Of a stretch of 64,000 bases of DNA, positions 24,523 to 33,171 are shown one piece after another. The stretch covers positions 1 through 64,000 of the forward strand of contig NZ_WBMR01000003.1 in NCBI RefSeq assembly GCF_008923365.1, read 5' to 3'. This DNA is from Actinomadura montaniterrae. Its GTDB lineage: Bacteria; Actinomycetota; Actinomycetes; Streptosporangiales; Streptosporangiaceae. The notes under the pieces were generated by a model. It was given only the letters and a program-made list of their open reading frames with translations. It searched no databases and had not been told where the DNA came from. Numbering within the stretch: the stretch's first letter is position 1; each line of letters begins with the position of its first letter. Made by a program: the position numbers and the translations under genes.

Positions 24523-24590
24523 GTCGCGGCGGAACGCGCCGCGGACAAGCACGTCATACCCATCCGACACATCGAGGGAGACCCTCACCC

Positions 24591-25799
24591 ATGGTGCAGG
24601 CACAACAGCCGCAGGCAAGCCCGCCTTCGCAGCCGAAGCGGCGCAGACCCGGACAGGACTGGAAGGCGTGGCCGCAGTACGACGCCGCGGAACTGGGGTT
24701 GCGCGGCTACTGGTATCCGGTGACCTGGTCGAGCAAGGTGACGGGAACTCCGCAGCGGCAGACGCTGTGCGGCGAGAAGCTCGTGCTGATCCGGGACGGG
24801 GGCGAGGTCTACGCGCTCGCCGACCGGTGCCCGCACCGCGGGGTCCCGCTCTCGCTCGGACGCCAGGAGTTCCCGGGCACCCTCACCTGCGCGTACCACG
24901 GCTGGACCTTCGATCTCGAGAGCGGCAAGCTCTGCGCGGTCCTCACCGATGGGCCCAAGTCGCCGATCTGCGGGAAGGTCGTGCAGAAGACCCATCCGGT
25001 CGAGGAGCGGCACGGCATCGTCTGGGTCTACCTCGGCGACGGCGAGGAGCCGCATCCACTCGACGAGCAGCTGCCCGAAGAGTGGCGGGACGGTTCTTTC
25101 GTGCTGGGCGGGTCCATGCAGGACCGGCGGGGCGACTGGCGCTACGCCTGCGAGAACGGCTTCGACGAGGGCCACGCCAAGTACCTCCACCGGACCTCGC
25201 TGTGGCGGCTCTTCCGCACGATGCCCACCTGGAACATCACCTCGATCGAGCGCCAGGGCCGATGGATACACCGGGTCCAGAAGGAAGTTCACTTCCGCGA
25301 CGAGCACTCCGGTCTGGGGGTGTGGACCAACTACCGGTGGTGGAAGAAGAAGCCGCCTGAGCGCGTCTTCAACATCGGCAACGTGGGCGACCTGGGCAAG
25401 CCGGTCCACCCGGTCATCGGGCGCCAGGAGTTCCCCGGCTACACCTCCATCTCTGTGCCGGGCGTGCTTCGCGTCGTGTACCCGGACTTCATCCACTACG
25501 AGTGGTGGGTGCCGACCGAACCCGGGCACCACCGCTACGTCGGGATCATGATCCAGTACCGGGAGGGACTGAGCACCCTTCCCTTCTACCTCAAGTACTT
25601 CGGGGGCATCCGCTGGTTCTTCCACGGCCAGTTCTCCCAGCAGGACGAGTGGATGGTGGGAGAGACGGACGCCCCGCCGGAGCGGCTCTACCGCCCGGAT
25701 GCCTCGCTCACCGCATGGCGGAAGCTCGTCGAGGAGACCACGACCACCCACGAGGCCGCCCGGGCGGCGAAGGCGAGGCGGCAGGACTATGACGTCTAA
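24591..25799 (+). CDS. Rieske non-heme iron oxygenase, catalytic subunit
   Basis: A 402-residue oxygenase. The Rieske [2Fe-2S] site is C80-P-H82 with C100-AY-H103. The mononuclear iron site is D192-EG-H195-AKYL-H200, which has the expected D-x2-H-x4-H spacing. The Arg/Lys-rich N-terminal 20 residues and the heme-oxygenase-like C-terminal part (GQFSQQDEWMVGETDAPPER) resemble monooxygenases such as those for choline-like, terpenoid or vanillate-type substrates rather than alpha-beta ring-hydroxylating dioxygenases; no beta subunit is present. Electrons probably come from the PDR-type reductase at 18635. Its stop overlaps the small membrane-protein gene by 11 bases. Confidence 0.9.
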   Translation: MVQAQQPQASPPSQPKRRRPGQDWKAWPQYDAAELGLRGYWYPVTWSSKVTGTPQRQTLCGEKLVLIRDGGEVYALADRCPHRGVPLSLGRQEFPGTLTCAYHGWTFDLESGKLCAVLTDGPKSPICGKVVQKTHPVEERHGIVWVYLGDGEEPHPLDEQLPEEWRDGSFVLGGSMQDRRGDWRYACENGFDEGHAKYLHRTSLWRLFRTMPTWNITSIERQGRWIHRVQKEVHFRDEHSGLGVWTNYRWWKKKPPERVFNIGNVGDLGKPVHPVIGRQEFPGYTSISVPGVLRVVYPDFIHYEWWVPTEPGHHRYVGIMIQYREGLSTLPFYLKYFGGIRWFFHGQFSQQDEWMVGETDAPPERLYRPDASLTAWRKLVEETTTTHEAARAAKARRQDYDV

Positions 25800-25944
25800 G
25801 GGCAAAGGCACGGCCTCCAAGCCCGCGAAGGGGATCTTCGCCGCCGCCGCGGTCATGACCGCGGTGGTACTGGTGCGGTGGCTCGGCCGGAGGTCGAACA
25901 CCCAGGTGCATCGAGTCGTCCTGCCGCCCACGAAGGACGCGTGA
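25789..25944 (+). CDS. Small single-pass membrane protein (51 aa), unknown function
   Basis: The frame starts at an ATG inside the Rieske gene (11-base overlap) and its stop overlaps the next ATG (TGATG), so it is tightly coupled on both sides and likely a real gene. The product has a Lys/Ser-rich N-terminus, one hydrophobic segment (GIFAAAAVMTAVVLVRWLG at about 15-33) and a short basic tail. I recognise no family. By position it could anchor or modulate the oxygenase, or simply be a conserved operon passenger. Confidence 0.6.
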   Translation: MTSKGKGTASKPAKGIFAAAAVMTAVVLVRWLGRRSNTQVHRVVLPPTKDA

Positions 25945-27308
25945 TGACCGTCCTGCCCGACCCGTCGGACGCCCGGCTCGAAGACCATCGGCGTGAGCTG
26001 CTCACCGAGGCCTGGGCACAGATCAAGGTCGAGCGGCTGCGCGACCTCGTCGTCGGAATGGTGGACATCCCCAGTCCCACCGGCGCCGAGGCGGTGTTGG
26101 CGCAGTGGCTGACCGGCCGGCTGGAGGATGCCGGGCTGCACGCGTCCTACCAGGCCATCGACGATGAGCAGGGCAACGCGACCGGACGGCTGCGTGGCGG
26201 CGGCACCGGACCCGACCTGCTGCTGTACGCACCGATCGACACGCTCACGGTCGGGACCGCCGAGGAGGACGTGCCTTGGGTCGGTCCCGAGTTGAGGCCG
26301 GACCTGTGTCCGCGAGCCGTCGTGGAAGGCGACTACGTGATGGGCCTGGGGGCGGCCAACCCCAAGGCGCACGCCGCCTGCGTCGTCGCCGCCGCCGAAG
26401 CGGTGGCGGCCGCCGGGATCCCGCTGACCGGGGACCTGCTGGTCGGGCTGGGGGCCGGCGGTATGCCGGTCAACAAGCGCGAGGTCGAACGCGTCCGGCG
26501 GTACAACGCCGGCCAGGGCAACGGTTGCTCGTTCCTGCTGGAGCAAGGCTTCTGGGCCGACTACGCCGTGATCGCCAAGCCGGGCTGGGCCACCGCGTGG
26601 GAGGAGGTCGGCCTGTGCTGGTTCGAGCTCTCCGTGCACGGCACCTACCACTACGTCGGCAGCCGCCACCGCATGCCGTACCGCAATCCGATCGTTGACG
26701 CGGCGAAGGTCGTGGAGGGTCTCGAACGCTGGTTCCCCCAGTACAGCGCGGCCCACACCGACGGACTGGTGGCACCGCAGGGCCATATCGGGTCGATCCG
26801 CGGAGGCTGGACGAAGACCGCCGCCGTCTCACCCGCCACGTGCCGGCTGCGCGTCGATCTGCGGACGAACCCGCGCAGTTCGGTCAACGACGTTCGTCGC
26901 GAGTTCGGCGCCGCGATCGACGAGATCCGGGCCGCGCACCCCGGCCTCGACGTCGATTGGGAGCTGGTGCTCGCCATCCCGGGGACGTCCACCCCCGTCG
27001 ACAACTGGGTCTGCCGGGCCTCCGTAGCGGCCTGGGAGCAGATCACCGGCCGGCCGCACGAACCGATCGCGGACACCAGCGGGGCGACCGACGCCAACAT
27101 CCTTCGGCTGCGGGGCATACCGACAGCGCGCATCGGAATGGACCGCATCGGCCCGGGCGCGCCCCTTCCCCTGGACTTCCCGTCCGGAATGAACGTGGCC
27201 GACGTCCGCGAAATGGAGCGGCTCACGCGGCACCTCGTACACATGATCATCAACACCTGCACCCGCGAACGGGCGGAGTGCGCTGCGATGCCCACGGAGA
27301 AAGCATGA
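25944..27308 (+). CDS. M20-family-fold protein lacking the canonical metal ligands
   Basis: A 454-residue protein with the M20 peptidase/ArgE/DapE layout (catalytic domain, dimerisation insert near 230-340, C-terminal TDANILRLRGIPTARIG). The metal-binding residues are altered. The HxD motif reads P97-I-D99, the bridging Asp of GASDMKGG reads Asn (GAANPKAH), the Glu-Glu pair reads Ala-Gly (GLGAGGMPV), and the C-terminal His is missing from GPGAPLPLDFP. It is therefore unlikely to be a normal zinc hydrolase. It is translated in overlap with the 51-residue protein and the next hydrolase, so it belongs to the pathway. A binding, carrier or repurposed enzymatic role is possible (inference). Confidence 0.8.
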   Translation: MTVLPDPSDARLEDHRRELLTEAWAQIKVERLRDLVVGMVDIPSPTGAEAVLAQWLTGRLEDAGLHASYQAIDDEQGNATGRLRGGGTGPDLLLYAPIDTLTVGTAEEDVPWVGPELRPDLCPRAVVEGDYVMGLGAANPKAHAACVVAAAEAVAAAGIPLTGDLLVGLGAGGMPVNKREVERVRRYNAGQGNGCSFLLEQGFWADYAVIAKPGWATAWEEVGLCWFELSVHGTYHYVGSRHRMPYRNPIVDAAKVVEGLERWFPQYSAAHTDGLVAPQGHIGSIRGGWTKTAAVSPATCRLRVDLRTNPRSSVNDVRREFGAAIDEIRAAHPGLDVDWELVLAIPGTSTPVDNWVCRASVAAWEQITGRPHEPIADTSGATDANILRLRGIPTARIGMDRIGPGAPLPLDFPSGMNVADVREMERLTRHLVHMIINTCTRERAECAAMPTEKA

Positions 27309-28162
27309 CGATCTGGACCGAACTCACCCCTGCTGCCTTCCGGTTGGAGTACGTCGATGCGGCCGGCGTGCGCACCCGCACGCTGCGCGCCGGCACGTCG
27401 GGCACGCCTGCCGTCGTGTTCCTGCACGGCACCAGCGGGCACCTGGAGGCGTTCACCCGCAACATCGCCGCGCACGCCGAGCGGTACGACTGCCACGCCA
27501 TCGACATGCTCGGCCACGGCTACACGGGCAAGCCGAGCAGGCCCTACGAGATCGCCGACTACGTCGAGCACCTCCTGGCCTACCTGGACGCCGTGGGCGT
27601 CGAGCGGGCGCACATCGTCGGCGAGTCGCTGGGCGGATGGGTCGGTGCACGGGCGGCGATCGACCACCCGGCGCGGGTGGCCAGCCTGCAGTTGCTGTGC
27701 GCCGGCGGCACCATCGCCAACCCGGAGGTGATGGACCGGATCCGCACCAGCACCAAGCAGGCGGTATCCGGCGACGACATCGCGCTGACCCGCGAACGGC
27801 TGCGGCTGCTGATGGCGGACGAGAAGAACGCCACCGAAGAGCTGGTGCAGGTACGGCACGCCATCTACCATCAGCCCGATTTCGTCGCCAACGTCGACAA
27901 CCTGCTGTCGCTGCAGAACATGGAGATCCGGGAGCGCAATCTGCTGCGCCCGGATCACCTGGGGCGCATCACTCAGCCGACACTGATCATCTGGGGCCGG
28001 CAGAACCCCTTCGGCGAAGTGCCGGAGGCCCACCGCATGCACGACGCGATCCCGGGGTCTCGGCTGGAACTGTTCGAGAACTGCGGGCACTGGCCGCAGC
28101 ACGAGCAGCCCGACCGATACAACCCGCTCAGCATGGCCTTCCTGGCCAAGGCGGCCGACTGA
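27305..28162 (+). CDS. Alpha/beta hydrolase, meta-cleavage-product hydrolase type (MhpC/BphD-like)
   Basis: A 285-residue hydrolase resembling C-C bond hydrolases of meta-cleavage pathways: VVFLHGTSGHLEAF near 38, DMLGHGYTGKPSRPYEIADY near 70, nucleophile Ser in IVGESLGGWVGARA near 103, and ENCGHWPQHEQPDRYN near 260, where GHW-x-Q is characteristic of BphD/MhpC. The acid turn, usually GR-x-D, reads GRQNPFG. The ATG overlaps the upstream stop. Together with the LigB protein it suggests ring opening followed by C-C hydrolysis (inference from family). It is the last gene of the operon. Confidence 0.87.
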   Translation: MTIWTELTPAAFRLEYVDAAGVRTRTLRAGTSGTPAVVFLHGTSGHLEAFTRNIAAHAERYDCHAIDMLGHGYTGKPSRPYEIADYVEHLLAYLDAVGVERAHIVGESLGGWVGARAAIDHPARVASLQLLCAGGTIANPEVMDRIRTSTKQAVSGDDIALTRERLRLLMADEKNATEELVQVRHAIYHQPDFVANVDNLLSLQNMEIRERNLLRPDHLGRITQPTLIIWGRQNPFGEVPEAHRMHDAIPGSRLELFENCGHWPQHEQPDRYNPLSMAFLAKAAD

Positions 28163-28432
28163 CGTGCCCTGCTCCACGCCTGGACCGTCCCGGCTCCGAA
28201 CGCTCTAGCGCTGGCTGGCCGTACGTGGTTCCGGGTCGTGGCAAGACGCCTCGGACGGCGATGGGGACGACCGGGTGACCCGTGCCGTGACGGCGCGACG
28301 CGTGGTGCCGCACCCGATCGTCAACAAGCCGTCACCCTGCCACCCCGACACCCACTTCATCCGCTGAAAGCCCGGCCGGTCCTCGACGTAGGGATCGAGC
28401 GGGGCGGCGCGGCGGACTCGCGGTGCCGTTGT

Positions 28433-29182
28433 TCAGTACGCGAGTTCGCCGATGCCGCCGTCGACGCGCAGGACGGTGCCAGCGGTGTAGGCGGACTCGT
28501 CCGAGGCCAGGTAGACGGCTGCCTTTGCCAGTTCGGTGGGGGTACCGAGACGGTGGAGGGGCACGGTGCGCTGGAGTTCCTCGTAGATGGCGGCCTGGCG
28601 TTCGGGGCCGAGCGGCTTGAAGGTGTCGGTGACGGTCGGGCCCGGGCTGAGCCCGTTGACCCGGACGTGTCGCTCCTTCAGTTCATGGGTGAGTCCGCGG
28701 GACAGGGAGAGCAGGGCGGCCTTGGAGGCGCCGTAGACCGCGGCGTTGTCGTGTCCGATGTAAGCGGAGACCGAGCCGACGAGGATGACCGAGGCCTGCC
28801 GGGACAACAGCGGCAGCAGGGCCTTGATCAGGAAGAACGGCGCCTTGAGATTGGTGGCGAGGAGCCGGTCGAATGCCTCTTCGGTCCATTCTTCGATCGG
28901 GAGGTGGGTGACGTCGGCGGCGTTGCTCATCACGATGTCGAGCCGCGGCCACTCCTGCCGCAGCCGGGCCGCGAGTGTCGCCTGCCCGGGCACGTCGCCG
29001 GCGTCGCTGCGGATGGGCAGCAGCGGGCCGTCCAGTCGCCGGGCGGCCTCGTCCAGGCGTTCCTGCGAGCGCCCGGTGATGGCGACGGTCGCTCCCTCGG
29101 CGAGGAATTCGCGGGCGGTCGCGAACCCGATGCCGCCCGTCCCGCCCGTGATCAGTGCGTGCTTGCCTTCAAGACGACCCAT
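28433..29182 (-). CDS. SDR-family oxidoreductase
   Basis: A 249-residue SDR with TGGTGGIG at 12-19, a Ser in VGSVSAYIG, YGASK as the catalytic Tyr/Lys pair and RVDGGIGELAY at the end. The ATG at 29182 has AGGAG about 10 bases upstream, so the longer GTG-initiated form is less likely. It lies downstream of another SDR on the same strand, and both are opposite a TetR regulator at 30205. The two SDRs probably act on related substrates or are detoxification reductases (inference). The 270-bp gap to its left (28163-28432) holds nothing I can identify. Confidence 0.87.
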   Translation of the reverse strand: MGRLEGKHALITGGTGGIGFATAREFLAEGATVAITGRSQERLDEAARRLDGPLLPIRSDAGDVPGQATLAARLRQEWPRLDIVMSNAADVTHLPIEEWTEEAFDRLLATNLKAPFFLIKALLPLLSRQASVILVGSVSAYIGHDNAAVYGASKAALLSLSRGLTHELKERHVRVNGLSPGPTVTDTFKPLGPERQAAIYEELQRTVPLHRLGTPTELAKAAVYLASDESAYTAGTVLRVDGGIGELAY

Positions 29183-29325
29183 GGAACTCGTTCTCCTCAC
29201 TCGCGCCCAAGGCGCATGGTTCTGGTCGGGGTGGCGGTGGTCCCGGCAGCGATGACGGGCTGTTCCCCGTCATCTCGTGAAAGCGCCGCACCGCACTCGC
29301 CGTATCGGCGGCCGGCGGTCGGGGG

Positions 29326-30075
29326 TCAGATGGCGGTTCGACCGCCGTCCGCGGCCACGATGGCGCCGGTTACATAGCTGGCCCGGTCGCCGGCGATGAA
29401 GGCGATCACCTGGGCGACCTCGGACGGGTCGGCGGTGCGCTTCAGCGCGGTGGTCAGGCCCATGCCGCCGAGGTCGGGTCCCATGGCCGCCACCACCTTG
29501 GAGGTGGTCATCGGGCCGGGGGCCACGGCGTTGACGCGCACGTTGGACTCGGCGTACTCCGCCGCCCAGGTGCGGGTCAGGGACTCCAGCGCCGCCTTGG
29601 TCGCGCCGTAGACCGCCATCGGCGGCATGCCCAGGCCGGCCGCGGTGGAGCTGACGTTGACGATGCTGCCGCCCCCGCCGGCGGCCATCTTCGGCGCGAG
29701 CCGGGCGACCAGGATGAACGGCGCTCGCACATTGACCGCGAAGGCGGCGTCGTAGTCGGCGATGTCCTGGTCGGCGGTCGCGCTGAACGGGACCACGCCC
29801 GCGTTGTTGACGAGGACGTCCACCGCGCCGGCGTCCTCGGCCAGCCGCTGCACGGCCTGCGGGTCGGCCAGGTCGGCCGGGATGAAGCGCACCGTTCCGG
29901 CGGAACCGGCCGCGCCGTGCCGGACGTCGTCCACGACCTGGGCGCCGCGGCCCGGGTCGGTGCCGGTGATGATCACGTTCGCCCCGCCGGCGGCGAGGAC
30001 CCGCGCCGTCGCGTGCCCGAGCCCGCCGATGGCACCCGATCCGGTGATCAGTGCCGTCCTGCCCTCGAAGTCCAT
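29326..30075 (-). CDS. SDR-family oxidoreductase
   Basis: A 249-residue SDR. The cofactor loop reads TGSGAIGGLG (a one-residue-longer variant near 11-20). NNAG is present near 92, and the catalytic set is Ser in VNVSSTAAG and YGATK near 155, with AADGGRTAI at the end. First gene of a leftward pair, it is divergent from TetR at 30205, which probably represses it. The substrate is unknown. Confidence 0.88.
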   Translation of the reverse strand: MDFEGRTALITGSGAIGGLGHATARVLAAGGANVIITGTDPGRGAQVVDDVRHGAAGSAGTVRFIPADLADPQAVQRLAEDAGAVDVLVNNAGVVPFSATADQDIADYDAAFAVNVRAPFILVARLAPKMAAGGGGSIVNVSSTAAGLGMPPMAVYGATKAALESLTRTWAAEYAESNVRVNAVAPGPMTTSKVVAAMGPDLGGMGLTTALKRTADPSEVAQVIAFIAGDRASYVTGAIVAADGGRTAI

Positions 30076-30135
30076 GTGGTCAGCCCTCTCGTGTCCGCCG
30101 GCCCGCCCGCGCGCCGCCGACTTCTATGCAGACGT

Positions 30136-30192
30136 TCAAAAAGTCGCCCGGTCATCACCATACGGATTTTTGTGCATGCGGTCAAAAAGTCG
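30136..30192. promoter_or_regulatory. Direct repeats in the SDR/TetR divergent promoter
   Basis: TCAAAAAGTCG occurs at 30136-30146 and again, identically, at 30182-30192, 46 bases apart and within an AT-rich interval unlike the surroundings. The second copy lies 13 bases before the TetR ATG. They are likely operator half-sites or overlap promoter elements. Confidence 0.5.
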
Positions 30193-30204
30193 TAACCTGG
30201 GGAC

Positions 30205-30804
30205 ATGGCACGGACGGGGCGCCCCCGCGCATTCGACAAGGACCAGGCCCTGGAGCGCGCGCTCCTGCTGTTCTGGGCCCGTGGCTACGGAGCGACCTCC
30301 GTCCAGGACCTGGTCGAGGCGCTGGATCTGGAGCGAGGCAGCCTGTACGGCGCCTTCGGCGACAAGCGGCGTTTCTACCTGACGGCCGTCCAGCTGTACT
30401 GGGACACCTACGAGCGCGCGCTGGTCGCGGCGCTGGAGGACGGGCCGGTGCTGCCGGCGCTGCGCGAGGTGCTCGCCAACCCGGCCCGGGCACAGGAGCA
30501 CGCCTCCGACGTCGGCGTCCCGCACGGGTGCATGATCGGCAACACCACCGCCGAACTGGTCCCGCAGGACGCCGAGGCCGCCGAGATCGTGACCCGCTCG
30601 CACGCCCGCTTCACCCAGATCGTCGCCGACGCCCTGCGGCGCGGGCAGGCCGGCGGCGAAGTCGTCAAGGACGCCACCCCCGAGGCCCAGGCGCAGCTAC
30701 TGCTGTTCACCGTCCAGGGCCTGTCCCTGGTCTCCCGCACCGGGCTCGACACGACCGCCGCGCTCGCCGCCGTCGATGCCCTGATCGACGCCCTCCGCGC
30801 CTGA
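30205..30804 (+). CDS. TetR/AcrR-family regulator
   Basis: A 199-residue regulator. The start MARTGRPRAFDKDQALERAL and the helix-turn-helix AT-SVQDLVEALDLERGSLYGAFGDK are those of the YxaF/LmrA-like or TetR_C_16-type repressors that control SDRs and efflux genes; HGCMIGNTTAEL near 110 is the class signature (Cys in GC-x-IGN). The Cys could sense electrophiles or quinones as in related proteins (family knowledge). It is divergent from the SDR pair with repeats between them. Confidence 0.9.
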   Translation: MARTGRPRAFDKDQALERALLLFWARGYGATSVQDLVEALDLERGSLYGAFGDKRRFYLTAVQLYWDTYERALVAALEDGPVLPALREVLANPARAQEHASDVGVPHGCMIGNTTAELVPQDAEAAEIVTRSHARFTQIVADALRRGQAGGEVVKDATPEAQAQLLLFTVQGLSLVSRTGLDTTAALAAVDALIDALRA

Positions 30805-30868
30805 TCGACCCGCGCGACCCACCACCCCTGACCAGGGAAAACGCGGGTCGGCCTGTCCGCCGCCGTGG

Positions 30869-31993
30869 TTACAGGACGGCGGTGAGCAGGCTTACCGCGG
30901 ACTCCTGGCGGGCGATGTCGGCCTGGTCGAACGGGCCCGTCCAGCGCAGGCCGTACTGGTCGGCGTTGTTCCGGTCGTAGGTGAAGGCGGAGCGGGCCTG
31001 GGTCGTCAGGTAGTTCCGGTACGGGCGGCCGGGGAGCGCGCGGTCGAGTTCGGCGAGGTTCCGCGCGAAGATGCCCTTGAACGCCGCCTGGTCGGAGTTG
31101 CACGTGGCGGCGGCCTCGCAGGGTTCGGTGAGGATGCCACGCGGTGACAGCCCCGGGTCGGTGGTCACGGCGTCGGCGATCCGCCGGGCGGTGGCGAGCA
31201 GGGACGGGTCGCCGGTGGCGCGGTGCAGCTCCGTCAGGCCGCCCAGGATCACGCCCTGGTTGTACGTCCAGGTGGTGCCGCCGTTGTTGCCGCAGTTTCC
31301 GCTCTGCGTCGCCAGGCCGTCGTTGACCAGATGGGTTCCGTTGATCATCCCGCTGCGGGCGAACCAGCGCCAGGTCTGGCGCGCGTGGGCGAGGTACTTG
31401 GTGTCGCCCGGGATCCGGTTGTGCAGGGAGGCGGCCAGCTTGAGGTAGAGCTCGTTGCTGATGGCGTTCTTGTAGGTCTTCCCGGGCAGGTCCCACCAGA
31501 TGCCGCCGCCGCAGGTGTCGTCCCAGTACTGGCGCATGTACGCCTCGTCGGTCTCGGCGATCTTCAGGTACCTGGTGTCGCGGGTGAGGTCGTACATGCG
31601 GACCATCGCCAGCGCCCACCAGCCGGTGTCGTCGGTGGAGTCCGCGCGGAACTCGCCGCCGCCCTGCGGCCACCAGGGCAGCGGCTTGCGCTGGAGCTCG
31701 ATGGTGTTCTTCACCTGGGGCAGGTAGCGCGTCGAGCGGGTCCGTGCCATGTAGTCGAGGAGCGCCTGGAGCGCGTTGCCCGACTGCCACCAGGGGCTCT
31801 CGGGCTGCCAGCGTCCGCTCGCCTGGTCGTAGAACCCCATCATCGCGTCGACGGCCGATGTGGCACGGGCCCGCGCGGTCCTGTTCTCGCCCGCGTCCGC
31901 GCTTGCGGCGGACGTGCCCACGGCGAGCGCCAGAACCGCGCCCGTCACGAGGGAGACCAGACCCTTTCCCGTACGTCGCTTCAGTCCGGTCAT
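30869..31993 (-). CDS. Secreted glycoside hydrolase family 76 (alpha-1,6-mannanase-like)
   Basis: A 374-residue secreted protein. A signal peptide covers about 1-32 (RRxGKG, hydrophobic core, ASA cleavage). The mature part is an (alpha/alpha)6 barrel with Asp-Asp in the motif TDDTGWWALAMVRMYDLT, which corresponds to the catalytic pair of GH76 endo-alpha-1,6-mannanases, and GNNGGTTWTYNQGVILGGL downstream. It probably degrades fungal or mycobacterial mannan. The ATG at 31993 has GGAGGG 7 bases upstream. The DeoR regulator lies divergently 283 bases away and may control it, but no operator was identified. Confidence 0.88.
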   Translation of the reverse strand: MTGLKRRTGKGLVSLVTGAVLALAVGTSAASADAGENRTARARATSAVDAMMGFYDQASGRWQPESPWWQSGNALQALLDYMARTRSTRYLPQVKNTIELQRKPLPWWPQGGGEFRADSTDDTGWWALAMVRMYDLTRDTRYLKIAETDEAYMRQYWDDTCGGGIWWDLPGKTYKNAISNELYLKLAASLHNRIPGDTKYLAHARQTWRWFARSGMINGTHLVNDGLATQSGNCGNNGGTTWTYNQGVILGGLTELHRATGDPSLLATARRIADAVTTDPGLSPRGILTEPCEAAATCNSDQAAFKGIFARNLAELDRALPGRPYRNYLTTQARSAFTYDRNNADQYGLRWTGPFDQADIARQESAVSLLTAVL

Positions 31994-32276
31994 CGCGCAC
32001 CCTCCATGGCAACGAGGCGCCCCAGCCCATGGCCTCCGCCCGGGCGGGCAGTGCGCTGAATTGTGCCCCGGGTGGGACGAGACGCGCAAGAGTAGGCAGG
32101 ATCGTTCACATAGGTGAGCGCTCTTGCTTGAAATTGTCGGCGGCGTCGGTTGGTTCTCCGCGACGGCGGGGCAGGTGGGGAGCGCGCGTCGGCTCGTGCG
32201 CCCACGAGAGCCGACGCGCAGGAGCGTGATGGAGAATGTCTGGTGGTGATCGGTCTTGCGCGAGTACGGTCGACGC

Positions 32277-33029
32277 ATGCTCCGGGACCGACGCCATGAG
32301 CTGATCCTCCGCGTCCTGCGCTCCGAAGGGCCGGTGACGGTGGAGACGCTGGCCGAGCGCCTGGCGGCGAGCCTCGCCACCATCCGCCGCGATCTGCAGA
32401 AGCTCGACGAGGAGGGCCTGCTCAAACGGGTACACGGCGGCGCGATGCCGGTCGAGGGCCATGACGACCCCTTCACGGACGTCGCCGAGGTCCGGCCCGC
32501 CGAGAAGGACGCCGTCGCGCTGCGCTGCGCCGAGCTGATCCAGGACGGCGAGACCGTGCTGCTCGACATCGGCACGACCGCGCACATGGTGGCGCGCCAC
32601 CTGCGGGGCCGGGCTCTGACGGTCGTCACCAGCAGCCTCCCGGTGGTCGAGACGCTGGCCGACGACCAGCACGTCCAGCTCGTCGTTCTCGGCGGCATGC
32701 TGCGCCGTGACTACCGGTCGCTGGTGGGCTACCTGACGGAGGACAACCTGCGGCAGATCCACGCGGACCGGCTCGTCCTCGGCACCAGCGGGATACGGCC
32801 GACCGGAACCGTCATGGACACGACGGTGGTCGAGGTGCCGGTCAAACGAGCCATGATCGCGGCCAGCGGGCAGGTGGTCCTCGTCGCCGACGCCGGCAAG
32901 TTCCCGGGCACCGGCATGGCGAAGGTCTGCGATGCCACCGACCTGGACGTGGTCATCACGAACGCCCCGGTCGATCCGGACACGGGAGCGGCCCTCGCGG
33001 ATGCCGGAGTGCAGGTGCTGGAGGCGTAA
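32277..33029 (+). CDS. DeoR/GlpR-family transcriptional regulator
   Basis: A 250-residue regulator. An N-terminal winged HTH (MLRDRRHELILRVLRSEG, then VETLAERLAASLATIRRDLQ and the signature KLDEEGLLKRVHGGA) is joined to a DeoR sensor domain with LLDIGTTAHMVARHL and VLGTSGI, which binds sugar phosphates. Such proteins usually repress sugar catabolic genes. An in-frame TTG at 32256 would add 7 residues, and the ATG is preferred. Its neighbour on the other strand is a mannanase, so it could respond to a mannose-derived phosphate (inference). Confidence 0.88.
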   Translation: MLRDRRHELILRVLRSEGPVTVETLAERLAASLATIRRDLQKLDEEGLLKRVHGGAMPVEGHDDPFTDVAEVRPAEKDAVALRCAELIQDGETVLLDIGTTAHMVARHLRGRALTVVTSSLPVVETLADDQHVQLVVLGGMLRRDYRSLVGYLTEDNLRQIHADRLVLGTSGIRPTGTVMDTTVVEVPVKRAMIAASGQVVLVADAGKFPGTGMAKVCDATDLDVVITNAPVDPDTGAALADAGVQVLEA

Positions 33030-33171
33030 GGTGCTCGGCGTCCGCTGAACTGCTGCGGCTGTCCAGACGCCGCTTTCCGGGAGCCGGACCGGTCGGTCGT
33101 CGGTGAGGGATTGTTATGCCGCGGTCGCCGCGACGTGGACGTGGAGCGCGTCTTGACCCAAGGCACCGCAA

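Noticed and set aside
28163..28432. Small gene in the gap after the hydrolase
   Set aside because: Frames are short, lack ribosome binding sites and have no recognisable product.
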